Source of the DNA: JBELHR01 sp042091275 | Lineage (GTDB): Bacteria; Bacteroidota; Bacteroidia; Flavobacteriales; Flavobacteriaceae | Reading direction: 5' to 3' | Assembly (NCBI GenBank): GCA_042091275.1 | Contig: JBELHR010000032.1 | Span: forward strand, 1-19,951 | DNA length: 19,951 nt | Shown: positions 1-7,835 of the stretch, piece by piece | Layout of the letters: each line of letters starts with the position of its first letter | Numbering within the stretch: the first letter of the stretch is position 1 | The notes under the pieces: model-generated | What the model was told of the DNA's origin: nothing | Databases searched by the model: none | What the model saw: the letters and a program-made list of their open reading frames with translations, nothing else | Made by a program: the position numbers and the translations under genes

Positions 1-531
1 TCCTGCAAAGGATCCAATTTCAAAATGGTAGAATTTTATTTCACTCAGATTTATATCGGTAAGGGATTGCATCGCTTCAACTGCCTTTGGCCCTTGAACA
101 GCCAATAGAGAATACTCTTCAGAAGCATTTGTCATTTGAACATTCAAGTCATTTAAGCCAGAGATCCAATTCCAGTCTTTTTCAATATTGGAGGCATTTA
201 CAACGAGTAAAAATTTTTCAGCGTGTATCCTGTAAATAATCAAATCATCTACGATTCCACCGTCTTTGTTCGGAAGACAAGAGTACTGCGCCTGTCCGTC
301 TACAATTTTACTAATATCGTTTGAGGTAACCTTTTGAATTAATTCTAAAGCATTGGGCCCTTCGAGAAAAAACTCTCCCATATGAGAGACATCGAAAACT
401 CCTAATTTTTCTCGAACCGTTTCGTGTTCTATGCTTACTCCTTCGTATTGAATAGGCATATTATAACCGGCAAAAGGCATCATTTTAGCTCCTAAAGCCT
501 CATGAACCGTTGTAAGTGCTGTGTTTTTCAT
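1..531 (-). CDS. gcvT: Glycine cleavage system T protein (aminomethyltransferase), N-terminal part
   Basis: The folate-dependent T protein of the glycine cleavage system takes the aminomethyl group from lipoyl-H protein and gives methylene-tetrahydrofolate and ammonia. The visible 177 residues start MKNTALTTVHEALGAKMMPF, followed by AGYNMPIQY and the family signature FDVSHMGEF near residues 49-57. NDISKI and YSCLPNKDGGIVDDLIIYR follow; the stretch around DGGIVDDL is typical of the folate-binding GcvT fold. The family is usually about 360 residues, so the C-terminal half lies beyond position 1. The ATG at 529-531 fits the usual N-terminus of the family. A TAnnTTTG-like -7 box lies just upstream, so it probably has its own promoter even though lysA precedes it on the same strand 97 bp away. 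Confidence 0.95.
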   Translation of the reverse strand, partial: MKNTALTTVHEALGAKMMPFAGYNMPIQYEGVSIEHETVREKLGVFDVSHMGEFFLEGPNALELIQKVTSNDISKIVDGQAQYSCLPNKDGGIVDDLIIYRIHAEKFLLVVNASNIEKDWNWISGLNDLNVQMTNASEEYSLLAVQGPKAVEAMQSLTDINLSEIKFYHFEIGSFAG

Positions 532-549
532 TTTAGATTTAGTTTGTAA

Positions 550-557
550 CAAATGTA
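550..557 (-). promoter_or_regulatory. Candidate -7 element for gcvT
   Basis: On the minus strand this reads TACATTTG, a full match to the Bacteroidetes -7 consensus TAnnTTTG, 18 nt before the gcvT ATG. I do not see a convincing TTG at the -33 position, so this is a half-supported promoter. Confidence 0.4.
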
Positions 558-628
558 TCTAATTTCTAAGAACTCACATAAGATTCTAACGCTTTAGATA
601 ATAGAATATGATATAATTAATAAAAAAA

Positions 629-1852
629 TTAACAATTTACATTCTCTTCAATTTCAACTATAATTTGGTTTTCTAAAATATTTTGAAAGTTTTCTCGTTT
701 TCGGATTAAATAGTCCTTTTCCCCGTGAACCATCACCTCAGCTGGTCTATACCTCGAGTTGTACTGAGAACTCATACTGAAACAATAGGCTCCTGCGTTT
801 GAAAAGCTGAGATAATCTCCTTGTTGGATTTCCGATATGGGACGGTTAGTAGCAAAAGTATCTGTCTCACAGATATAGCCTGTAACGGTATAAAAGCGCT
901 GAGCTCCTTCCGGATTCGATATATTTTCTATTTGGTGGTAGGCCTTGTACATCATGGGACGCATAAAGTGATTAAAACCAGAATCTAACTGAGCAAATAC
1001 GGTAGATGTCGTTTGTTTAACCGAATTGACTCGTGAAATAAATTTACCGGATTCACTGACTAGGAATTTTCCAGGTTCAAACATCAGACGCAAATCTTTA
1101 CCAATTTCATCGCAAAATTCGTTAAACTTTGCACTCAGCCTTGGACCGAAGTTTTCAATATCAGTGGAGTAATCCTCTGGTTTGTAGGCAACCTTAAAGC
1201 CACTTCCAAAATCAATAAATTCTATGTGTTCAAAATTTCGGGCTACATCAAAAAGAATATCTGCAGCGGACATGAACACCTCAATATCCAAAATATCAGA
1301 GCCGGTGTGCATATGAACCCCATTAATTTTCATCCCCGTGTTTTGTACTACTCTTTTTATATGTGGAAGTTGATGAATGGATATACCAAACTTGGAATCA
1401 ATATGTCCAACGGATATATTTGAATTTCCACCAGCCATGATATGAGGATTGATTCTAATACAAACAGGAATATCGGGATGCTTGGAGCCAAATTCTTCCA
1501 AAACGATAAGATTGTCGATATTTAAATTAACACCCAGTTCCGCAGCCTTTTCTATTTCCTCAAGAGAAACTCCGTTGGGAGTATACATTATCGTCTCTGG
1601 AGCAAAACCAGCTTCTAGACCCAGTAGAATTTCTTGAATGGAAACCGTGTCTAGTCCAGCACCCAAACTCTTGATGTATTTTAAAATTGAGACATTGCTC
1701 AAAGCTTTGACCGCATATCTTATATCTAAGGCGGGAACATTTTCAAAGGCGGATTTGAGTCTAGAATATTGTCTATCGATTACCTCTAAGTCGTAAACAT
1801 ATAGGGGAGATCCGTGTTTCTCTATAATTCTGTGTAAATGATCAGCTTGCAT
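629..1852 (-). CDS. lysA: Diaminopimelate decarboxylase
   Basis: PLP enzyme of fold type III that decarboxylates meso-diaminopimelate to L-lysine, the last step of lysine synthesis, in the cytoplasm. The PLP lysine is in YAVKAL (Lys49). HMHTGSD (180-186) matches the substrate/PLP motif of the barrel domain, GSGFK (216-220) stands where GGGLG is usual, and FEPGKF (258-263) matches the EPGR-type motif. The C-terminal domain has CETDTF (328-333), equal to the CESxD motif with the dimer-shared active-site cysteine, and AGAYCFSMSSQYNSR (353-367). At 407 residues it is normal length for the family. The start at 1852 gives a standard N-terminus. Its neighbours are unrelated housekeeping genes. Ornithine/arginine-type decarboxylases of the same fold are the only real alternative, and the motifs favour LysA. 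Confidence 0.95.
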   Translation of the reverse strand: MQADHLHRIIEKHGSPLYVYDLEVIDRQYSRLKSAFENVPALDIRYAVKALSNVSILKYIKSLGAGLDTVSIQEILLGLEAGFAPETIMYTPNGVSLEEIEKAAELGVNLNIDNLIVLEEFGSKHPDIPVCIRINPHIMAGGNSNISVGHIDSKFGISIHQLPHIKRVVQNTGMKINGVHMHTGSDILDIEVFMSAADILFDVARNFEHIEFIDFGSGFKVAYKPEDYSTDIENFGPRLSAKFNEFCDEIGKDLRLMFEPGKFLVSESGKFISRVNSVKQTTSTVFAQLDSGFNHFMRPMMYKAYHQIENISNPEGAQRFYTVTGYICETDTFATNRPISEIQQGDYLSFSNAGAYCFSMSSQYNSRYRPAEVMVHGEKDYLIRKRENFQNILENQIIVEIEENVNC

Positions 1853-1866
1853 AATCTTTTTTTATT

Positions 1867-1874
1867 CAAAACTA
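1867..1874 (-). promoter_or_regulatory. Candidate -7 element for lysA
   Basis: On the minus strand this reads TAGTTTTG, matching TAnnTTTG, 14 nt before the lysA ATG. It lies downstream of the pepT terminator, so lysA would be transcribed separately. No clear TTG at -33 was found. Confidence 0.4.
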
Positions 1875-1894
1875 ATCAAACCAAGAGACCCCAT

Positions 1895-1929
1895 AAAAAA
1901 AGCGATATTTTTATACAAATATCGCTTTT
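1895..1929 (-). terminator. Rho-independent terminator after pepT
   Basis: A perfect 13-bp stem (AAAAGCGATATTT at 1898-1910 pairing with 1917-1929) encloses a 6-nt loop. Read on the minus strand it is followed by a run of seven T (complement of 1895-1901). It lies 19 bp after the pepT stop and separates pepT from lysA. Confidence 0.85.
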
Positions 1930-1948
1930 ATGTTAAATTTTCACAAGA

Positions 1949-3175
1949 TTAACGCAGCGCAGTTTTTTCTGCAATTCCTACAATGACTTCAGCTGCTTTG
2001 ATAAGTGAGGGGATAGGTATGTATTCATATCTCCCGTGGAAATTATGTCCACCAGCAAAAATATTTGGACAAGGAAGCCCCATATAACTCAATTGGGATC
2101 CATCGGTACCACCTCGTATGGCCTTGATATCTGGTTTGATCCCTAATTCGATCATAACTTCTTTAGCGATATCGATAATATGCATCATCGGTTCAATTTT
2201 TTCCTTCATATTGAAGTATTGATCCTTTAACTCTAAAGAAATCAACTCCTCTCCAAGTTCTCGATTCATATCCGCTACCAAATTCACAAGAAACTGTTTT
2301 CTTTCCTCAAATAACGCACTGTCGTGGTCTCTGACAATGTATTGCAAGGTGCTTTGTTCTACAGAACCTTCCATACTGTGTAAATGGAAGAAACCTTGAT
2401 ATCCAGTTGTTCTCTCAGGTACTTCTTCTTTTGGCATCTTGTTGACTATTTGGGAAGCAATAGTCATGGAATTAACCAGTTTATTTAAAGCATAGCCAGG
2501 GTGAACAATCTTTCCTTTTATGGTGATTTTTGCTGCGGCTGCATTAAAGTTTTCGTATTCTAATTCACCTATCTGGCTTCCATCCATAGTATAGGCCCAA
2601 TCTGCTCCAAATTTTTCTACATCAAATTTATGAGCGCCTTTTCCCACTTCCTCATCGGGAGTAAAACCTATTCTGATTTTTCCGTGTTTGATTTGCGGAT
2701 TAGCTTTTAGGTATTCTACAGCGGTCACAATTTCTGCGAGTCCAGCTTTGTCATCCGCTCCGAGTAGGGTAGTACCATCGGTAGTAATGATATCTTGCCC
2801 TTTGTATTGTTGAATATCATCAAAGTATACAGCATCCAAAACAATATTTTTTTCCTTGTTTAGGACAATGGAATTACCGTCGTAGTTTCGGATAATTTGA
2901 GGCTTGACATTTGCTCCCGTAAAATCAGGACTGGTATCCATATGAGATATAAATCCAATTGTCGGTACCTCGTGATCTACATTAGAGGGCAATGTAGCCA
3001 TGATATAACAGTTTTCATCCAGACTAATGTCTTCTAATCCAATAGTTTCAAGTTCTTTAACAATATGTCTTGCCAAATTCCATTGTTTTTCCGTGGATGG
3101 GAATGCTGGGTTATTTGGATCGGATTCTGTATCAATTTTAACATAATTGATAAAGCGTTCTACAATGCCTTCCAT
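1949..3175 (-). CDS. pepT: Peptidase T (tripeptide aminopeptidase, M20 family)
   Basis: Cytoplasmic di-zinc M20B peptidase that removes the N-terminal residue from tripeptides. The metal and catalytic residues are in place: SHMD (His78, Asp80), LLGADDKAG (shared Asp141), PDEEVGKGA (Glu175 catalytic base and Glu176 ligand), TMDGS (Asp198) and the late GGHNFHG with the final histidine near residue 379. IRGGTDGSQLSYMGLPCPN is the conserved C-terminal signature of PepT. The length, 408 residues, is the family norm. A near-consensus -7 box, TATCTTCG on the minus strand (3204-3211, one mismatch to TAnnTTTG), suggests its own promoter. The gap to the gene upstream is only 44 bp, so read-through is also possible. 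Confidence 0.96.
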   Translation of the reverse strand: MEGIVERFINYVKIDTESDPNNPAFPSTEKQWNLARHIVKELETIGLEDISLDENCYIMATLPSNVDHEVPTIGFISHMDTSPDFTGANVKPQIIRNYDGNSIVLNKEKNIVLDAVYFDDIQQYKGQDIITTDGTTLLGADDKAGLAEIVTAVEYLKANPQIKHGKIRIGFTPDEEVGKGAHKFDVEKFGADWAYTMDGSQIGELEYENFNAAAAKITIKGKIVHPGYALNKLVNSMTIASQIVNKMPKEEVPERTTGYQGFFHLHSMEGSVEQSTLQYIVRDHDSALFEERKQFLVNLVADMNRELGEELISLELKDQYFNMKEKIEPMMHIIDIAKEVMIELGIKPDIKAIRGGTDGSQLSYMGLPCPNIFAGGHNFHGRYEYIPIPSLIKAAEVIVGIAEKTALR

Positions 3176-3219
3176 ATATAAGTTTTAAGTGTAATTTTTG
3201 CCACGAAGATAAGTAAATA

Positions 3220-4245
3220 TCAATAAAATTCGATTTTAGCGAGCTTATTAACTCCTGCTATCCAAGCGGTTTTATTGTTGAGGAATCGGATAGTATAATA
3301 GCCCTCTATATCGGGAATAGTTTTCCAAGTTTGACCACCGTCATTGGAGATAGACAAGCCCTCAACACTGATTGCAACAAGGGTGTTTCCATCGCTGTTT
3401 GGTGCATATTGAACACAACTTACATATCCCGGACTATTTGCTTCTGAAACTAACTGCCAGCTTAATCCGCCATTTTTTGTCAGTGCCATAGTTTTGAAAC
3501 GAGCGGACTTATTCATGTAATCTCCTCCTGCAACAATACCGATATTCTTGTTGTAGAAATCCATAGTATAAGCGCCTGTCGTCGCTTTGTTATTGATTAG
3601 AGGGAGTTCTGAGCATGTCCAAGTTTTACCGTTGTCTAAACTTCTATAAAATCGAGAGAGGACACCTCCTGAAATAAAATAGGCGCGCTTGTCGACCTGC
3701 TTTAGATTAGAATTACTAGCTGCGAATGCGCCTTCACCTTGAATTGCTTTAGGCATATCATCGGCTAAAATTCTTTGCCAAGTATTACCGTAATCCTCTG
3801 ATCTTATAATTCTCATACCATACTGATCTGGATCCCCAATTGCTATGCCTACTCCATTTTTATTAATTGACATAGCATCGTAAAACACGGATTCACCAGA
3901 CTCTTGATAAACTAATTCTTTGATGTTTTGAGAGAATTTATACAATAAAGCTGGCGTCGCAATAGAGAGCAGAAATAAATTGTTTTCTGTTTTTGCAATG
4001 GAGCGAAAAGCGACTGCTTTCTCCTTAAAATATACCTTTTGCAAATCCCAATTCTCCCCTGAATCCATGGTTTTACCATAAACTCCTTGGTCACTAGCGA
4101 AGTGTATTTCTCTGTCCGAAACAACAGTGATAGCACGAATACTTTGACCTTCTTGAGGATAAACACTTATGTTTTTGATATCCGCTATAGAATCTAAATT
4201 CTCATTAGAAAAATTTAGGGAAAGTAAAACAAAAAGAAAGTACAT
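3220..4245 (-). CDS. Asp-box (BNR/YCF48-like) beta-propeller protein
   Basis: Predicted exported or surface protein of 341 residues made almost entirely of sialidase-type propeller blades. At least five Asp-box motifs (S/N-x-D-x-G-x-T-W type) are visible: MDSGENW, EDYGNTW, LDNGKTW, KNGGLSW and NDGGQTW. These repeats are structural and bind no known ligand. The proteins are often annotated as oxidoreductase or glycosyl hydrolase, but no catalytic residues support that here. The N-terminus MYFLFVLLSLNFS looks like a short signal peptide. The ATG is 1 nt after the stop of the S41 protease gene, so the two are surely co-transcribed and may act together in the envelope. Relatives include photosystem assembly factor YCF48 (Hcf136), but the function here is unknown. 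Confidence 0.8.
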   Translation of the reverse strand: MYFLFVLLSLNFSNENLDSIADIKNISVYPQEGQSIRAITVVSDREIHFASDQGVYGKTMDSGENWDLQKVYFKEKAVAFRSIAKTENNLFLLSIATPALLYKFSQNIKELVYQESGESVFYDAMSINKNGVGIAIGDPDQYGMRIIRSEDYGNTWQRILADDMPKAIQGEGAFAASNSNLKQVDKRAYFISGGVLSRFYRSLDNGKTWTCSELPLINNKATTGAYTMDFYNKNIGIVAGGDYMNKSARFKTMALTKNGGLSWQLVSEANSPGYVSCVQYAPNSDGNTLVAISVEGLSISNDGGQTWKTIPDIEGYYTIRFLNNKTAWIAGVNKLAKIEFY

Positions 4246-4246
4246 T

Positions 4247-5737
4247 TTAGTTTTGTTTGAATCTTTTTAAATCCACATACATTTTCTGAAAATTCTTAGT
4301 ATTGCTTTTTGAAGATCCTAAAGGAAAAGTGGCAAAACTCTGAACTGCTGATTTCGAGGAGGTTTTGGAAGCAAAATTGGAATTAATATCTACCAATGCT
4401 TTGTTTAATAAAGGTTCTGAAGGATCTCCTAAAACACCCATATCAAAATCAGATTCAATTATTTGGAGATCCGGCTCAAAACCGACAACACCATTATTTG
4501 TTCCTAAGAGATTTAATTCTTCCAAGATTATGGGTTGTATGGCATAAGTATGGTCTGCCAGGTTAGATCCATTTCTTGTAAAGTCATCGGAATCATAGAG
4601 GGTTGTGGAAGCAACAAATTTACCAACTCCTTGACCTCCAACTACCACTACATTGATATAAGGTTTTAAACTATTGATAACAAGCTCGCTAGCAGACGCA
4701 GTATTTCTAGAAGTAATGATGTAAACCTTAGATAAACCCAAAGATGAAATAGCTTCACCTGTAGCAGCGATACTACTCGGGAAGTAATTGTTTAAATTAG
4801 CATCGCGATCCGCTTCACTCAATCCATCGAAATAGGCCATCACCTTAGGATTCCACCTTTCTTGAGTAAATAATTCTCCTGGGAATTGTCCTGTAATCAT
4901 ACTTCCTAGATAAGTCGAGGATCTAACAGATCCACCTCCATTATATCTTAAATCTAACACAAGTTCTGTTACACCTTCGCTTTTTAGCTCTGAAAAGGCT
5001 TGATTCAATTGGGAATCAAAATTACCTACAAAGGCATTGTACATAACATAACCAATTTTTTCATCTCCAGAATCTATAACGTCAGCTATATAAACTGGAT
5101 TTTCGGTGTACTGTGATTTGGATAGGGCAATTTCTTTATCTGTATTTTCAGGATCTCCATTATCAAAGGTAACAAAGCCCAAACTATAATCATCTTGACC
5201 AAATAACAAACTTTGGTAATTACTTCTTGTCATTTCTGTGCCGTTAACTCGGTTGAAAATATCTCCTCTTTGAATATCTTTTGAACTCGCATCGGAATCG
5301 GGGAGAATATATCTTACCGTACCAAAAACGCGATCATCTGTCTGGTCCAAAACAAATAACCCAAATTCTACTCCGTTGGATAAACTAATACCATCAAATG
5401 AATTTTCCAAAGTTATGTAGTCGTCTACAAGAAATGAAAATCGATCTGTAATACCATATTGATATACTAGAGTATTATAAAAAAAAGCGGGTATGTCCGT
5501 ATAATCTGCAAGAAAGTTATTTAGTTCGGAAGTTGTGGAAAATCTAGAATCCGATAAGACAGCTACTTTGTCTTGCCAGAAATAATAGGCATTCATCGCT
5601 CTCCACATATAATTTTGAAGTTCTACATCTGCTGGAATCGGTTCAGTACCACCTCCACCACCGGAGGAATCCTCACATGATGTTAGAAAAAGGAAAATAA
5701 ATAAGAGCGGAGTATATAAAAAAGAGAACTGTTTCAT
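4247..5737 (-). CDS. S41 family C-terminal-processing-type peptidase, lipoprotein
   Basis: Serine protease with a Ser-Lys dyad, predicted to be anchored by lipid in the periplasm or outer membrane. The signal peptide ends in the lipobox LTSC (Cys21), followed by an acidic, Gly-rich linker EDSSGGGGG that suits export to the outer membrane. A PDZ-like region spans roughly 118-200 (GVEFGLFV, RGDIFNRVNG). The peptidase domain includes LVLDLRYNGGG (259-269), SRNTASASEL with likely nucleophile Ser348, and GGQGVGKF with general base Lys373, 25 residues later, as in the CtpA/Tsp family. Length is 496 residues. It begins 98 bp from a divergent ECF sigma operon and is followed by the propeller gene in an operon. 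Its substrate is not evident. Confidence 0.9.
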   Translation of the reverse strand: MKQFSFLYTPLLFIFLFLTSCEDSSGGGGGTEPIPADVELQNYMWRAMNAYYFWQDKVAVLSDSRFSTTSELNNFLADYTDIPAFFYNTLVYQYGITDRFSFLVDDYITLENSFDGISLSNGVEFGLFVLDQTDDRVFGTVRYILPDSDASSKDIQRGDIFNRVNGTEMTRSNYQSLLFGQDDYSLGFVTFDNGDPENTDKEIALSKSQYTENPVYIADVIDSGDEKIGYVMYNAFVGNFDSQLNQAFSELKSEGVTELVLDLRYNGGGSVRSSTYLGSMITGQFPGELFTQERWNPKVMAYFDGLSEADRDANLNNYFPSSIAATGEAISSLGLSKVYIITSRNTASASELVINSLKPYINVVVVGGQGVGKFVASTTLYDSDDFTRNGSNLADHTYAIQPIILEELNLLGTNNGVVGFEPDLQIIESDFDMGVLGDPSEPLLNKALVDINSNFASKTSSKSAVQSFATFPLGSSKSNTKNFQKMYVDLKRFKQN

Positions 5738-5758
5738 AAGTTTTTATTGAGATTTCTT

Positions 5759-5766
5759 CAAATGTA
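5759..5766 (-). promoter_or_regulatory. Candidate -7 element for the S41 protease operon
   Basis: On the minus strand this reads TACATTTG, matching TAnnTTTG, 21 nt before the ATG. A TTTG lies upstream but about 25 nt away, longer than the usual 19-21, so the -33 part is doubtful. Confidence 0.35.
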
Positions 5767-5786
5767 CAAATATGTTTTAAAAGTCG

Positions 5787-5813
5787 TGTAACAAATATTT
5801 ATCTTACTCGTCT
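5787..5813 (+). promoter_or_regulatory. ECF-type promoter of the sigma factor operon
   Basis: TGTAAC at 5787-5792 and CGTC at 5809-5812 are separated by exactly 16 nt. This AAC-containing -35 with a CGTC -10 is the classic layout of promoters used by extracytoplasmic-function sigma factors, and differs from the TTG/TAnnTTTG layout used by the Bacteroidetes housekeeping sigma factor elsewhere in the window. It lies 23 nt before the sigma factor ATG, so the operon is probably autoregulated. Confidence 0.7.
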
Positions 5814-5835
5814 GAAAAGAAAGAGTGCTAAGAAA

Positions 5836-6345
5836 ATGAATCAAAAACAATTTTTAGAAACAATCCATCCTTTTAAGGATAAGGTTTTTCGACTGGCCAA
5901 ACGGCTTTTAGTATCCAGGGAAGAGGCGGAGGACGCTAGCCAGGAACTATTCTTTAAATTATGGAAAAATAGAGAGAAGTTTGAAGCCTATAAAAATGTG
6001 GAAGCATTTGCGATGACAATGACTAAGAATTATTGTTTGGATCGACTAAAATCGAAACAAGCTGGTAACTTAAAATTAGTTCATAGCAATTATCTAGAAA
6101 AAGGTCCTGGTTTGGACAAAGAGATGGAGGTTAAAGATTCGGTGAGTCTGGTTCATGACTTGATAGATCAACTTCCTGAACAGCAAAGAATTATTATTCA
6201 AATGCGAGATGTAGAACAATATGAATTTGAGGAGATTGGAAAGGTGTTGGGTCTGAAACCGACTGCCATCCGAGTGGCTCTATCCAGGGCGAGAAAAAAA
6301 ATTAAAGAACAACTCATAAAACAACACAGTTATGGAGTCAGTTAA
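5836..6345 (+). CDS. ECF-type RNA polymerase sigma factor
   Basis: Sigma-70 family factor of 169 residues with only regions 2 and 4, as in extracytoplasmic-function sigma factors. Region 2 spans about 8-76 (SREEAEDASQELFFKLWKNR for core binding and -10 recognition, then TKNYCLDRLKSK). Region 4 spans about 106-160 (LPEQQRIIIQMRDVEQYEFE, then a helix-turn-helix in EIGKVLGLKPTAIRVALSRA). It is first in a four-gene operon, overlaps the next gene by 14 nt, and has a TGTAAC-N16-CGTC promoter just upstream. The overlap with a one-helix membrane protein is the usual sigma/anti-sigma arrangement. The regulon cannot be read from this window beyond probable autoregulation. Confidence 0.93.
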   Translation: MNQKQFLETIHPFKDKVFRLAKRLLVSREEAEDASQELFFKLWKNREKFEAYKNVEAFAMTMTKNYCLDRLKSKQAGNLKLVHSNYLEKGPGLDKEMEVKDSVSLVHDLIDQLPEQQRIIIQMRDVEQYEFEEIGKVLGLKPTAIRVALSRARKKIKEQLIKQHSYGVS

Positions 6346-6763
6346 AAAAATAGATAGCCTGTTAAATAAATATTTTGAAGGTGAAACAGATTTACGAGAA
6401 GAAGCTCAGTTGAAAAAATACTTTAGCTCTGACCTTGTAGATAGTAAGCACAAGCAATACAAGGCTTTGTTTTCTTATTTTTCAAACAATGAAAAGGAAC
6501 AACTCAGCAATGCGATAAAACTTCCAAAAGCAAAATCTCAAAGGTTTAAATGGATGTCAATTGCAGCATCATTTGCTCTTATGGCGAGTGTCTATGTAGG
6601 GTACTCTATTAAGCAAGAAAACGAGATAAAGGACGCTTTTTCTCAAACTCAAATGGCATTAGATTTTCTCTCAGGCAACATGAATAAAGGAAACCAAGCA
6701 TTTGCACAATTAGATAAATTTAAACAAACAACAGAAATAATTTATAACCAAAAAAACAAATAA
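6332..6763 (+). CDS. Single-pass membrane protein, probable anti-sigma partner
   Basis: Protein of 143 residues that I assign by layout rather than by a named catalytic motif. The N-terminal cytoplasmic part has IDSLLNKYFEGETDLREEAQ (7-26), a pattern common in Bacteroidetes proteins encoded right after ECF sigma factors. One hydrophobic segment at about 74-92 (MSIAASFALMASVYVGYSI) would span the inner membrane, leaving a short periplasmic tail of about 50 residues. Translation is coupled to the sigma factor (14-nt overlap). It is inferred to hold the sigma factor at the membrane. It lacks the zinc-binding HxxxCxxC motif of ZAS anti-sigma factors. It may equally be a scaffold of unknown role. 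Confidence 0.7.
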   Translation: MESVKKIDSLLNKYFEGETDLREEAQLKKYFSSDLVDSKHKQYKALFSYFSNNEKEQLSNAIKLPKAKSQRFKWMSIAASFALMASVYVGYSIKQENEIKDAFSQTQMALDFLSGNMNKGNQAFAQLDKFKQTTEIIYNQKNK

Positions 6764-6764
6764 C

Positions 6765-7274
6765 ATGAAGAATATATACTTTTTAATGCTGTTTCTAGCA
6801 GCGCCCTTTTTGAGTCAAGCACAAGGTGCATTTGATAAATTTGAAGACATTGATGAAGTTACTACCGTAGTCGTTAGTAAGTCCATGTTCAAATTGATGA
6901 GTTCCTTTAATAGTGATACGGATCCCGAAACTCAGGAGTATATGGAAATGATTAAGACTATTGACGGTCTCAGAGTTTATGTCACGGAGAATCAAGATAT
7001 AGCACGGGAGATGAAAGAGGTGGCTACAAAATATATTAAATCCTCAAAATTAACCGAGTTAATGCGGGTTACTGATAAAGATGCTAATGTGAAGATTTAT
7101 ATAAAACAAGGTAGAGACGAAGACCATGTGAAAGAACTTCTTATGTTTGTTTCTGACAAGGAAGATGAACAAACTGTTTTGATGTCACTCATGGGTGATA
7201 TAGATTTGAATAAAGTTGCTCTTTTGACCGAAAAAATGAATCTTCCAACTGGAGGTAATATTGAAATACAATAA
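6765..7274 (+). CDS. DUF4252 family protein, secreted
   Basis: Predicted periplasmic protein of 169 residues with a signal peptide (MKNIYFLMLFLAAPFLSQAQ). The mature part has the DUF4252 look: a segment on KSMFKLMSSF, a strand IDGLRVYVTEN (65-75), then LTELMRVTDKDANVKIYIKQ (96-115) and a final DIDLNKVALLTEKM. No enzyme motif is visible. The ATG is 1 nt after the stop of the membrane partner, and the next gene, a paralogue, begins 2 nt after this one, so all are one transcript. Family function is not known to me. The location behind an ECF sigma factor suggests an envelope sensor or effector, which is inference. Confidence 0.8.
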   Translation: MKNIYFLMLFLAAPFLSQAQGAFDKFEDIDEVTTVVVSKSMFKLMSSFNSDTDPETQEYMEMIKTIDGLRVYVTENQDIAREMKEVATKYIKSSKLTELMRVTDKDANVKIYIKQGRDEDHVKELLMFVSDKEDEQTVLMSLMGDIDLNKVALLTEKMNLPTGGNIEIQ

Positions 7275-7276
7275 TC

Positions 7277-7816
7277 ATGAAAATATTTAAAATACTATTA
7301 TTCAGCTTTATAAGTTTATTTTTACTTCAATCCTGTCAAAGTGATAGTTTACAAAAGTTCTTTGTAGACAGTCAAAATAACGAGAACTTTATGTCAATCG
7401 ATATTCCTGCTAGTTTGTTGGGTTTAACCGAAAATATGGACTTGAACGAGGAAGAGATGAAAACTCTGAAATCCGTAAAAAAAATAAATTTACTAATGCT
7501 CGAATCCTCGGATGAAACTAAAGATTTTTTCTCCAGTCAGAAGGATAGATTGAATGCTATTCTAAAAAAGGATGCTTTTACTGAAATCTTAAAATTTCGA
7601 ACAAAAGGTATGGATGTAAAGATCTTTTTTACTGGAAAAGAAGATGCCATAAACGAACTAATTATTTTTGGTTATAATGATGAAACGGGAATGGGGGTAG
7701 CAAGAGTATTAGGTAAAGAGATGAACTTAAATGATATAATGACCTTGTCTAATAAGGTAGATATCGATACAAGCGCTCTGCCTTTTGGAGATTTTGAATC
7801 GCTGATAGGGATATAA
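7277..7816 (+). CDS. DUF4252 family lipoprotein
   Basis: Second DUF4252-like protein in tandem, 179 residues. The signal peptide ends in the lipobox LQSC (Cys20), so unlike its neighbour it should be lipid-anchored; the residues after Cys (QSDS) suit an outer-membrane lipoprotein. Parallel segments to the previous protein include KSVKKINLLMLESSD, FTEILKFRTKGMDVKIFFTG and EMNLNDIMTLSNKVDI, in the same order and spacing, so the two arose by duplication. It is the last gene of the sigma operon, followed after 19 bp by a strong terminator. Function unknown. Confidence 0.78.
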   Translation: MKIFKILLFSFISLFLLQSCQSDSLQKFFVDSQNNENFMSIDIPASLLGLTENMDLNEEEMKTLKSVKKINLLMLESSDETKDFFSSQKDRLNAILKKDAFTEILKFRTKGMDVKIFFTGKEDAINELIIFGYNDETGMGVARVLGKEMNLNDIMTLSNKVDIDTSALPFGDFESLIGI

Positions 7817-7835
7817 TTGTTAAGTTAAACTTAAT

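Noticed and set aside
1226..1637. Open frames on the plus strand inside lysA (1226-1423 and 1449-1637)
   Set aside because: They are antisense to a well-conserved enzyme gene, have no recognisable protein features, and arise by chance from its codon use.
3912..4166. Minus-strand open frame within the propeller gene
   Set aside because: Same strand but another frame of a gene with clear Asp-box repeats; no independent support.
6795..6995. Antisense open frame inside the first DUF4252 gene
   Set aside because: No start-site signals or family features, and the sense frame is clearly the coding one.
7820..7834. Small palindrome TTAAGTT-A-AACTTAA between the DUF4252 gene and the terminator
   Set aside because: It is short, AT-rich, downstream of genes and next to a real terminator; there is no reason to treat it as an operator.
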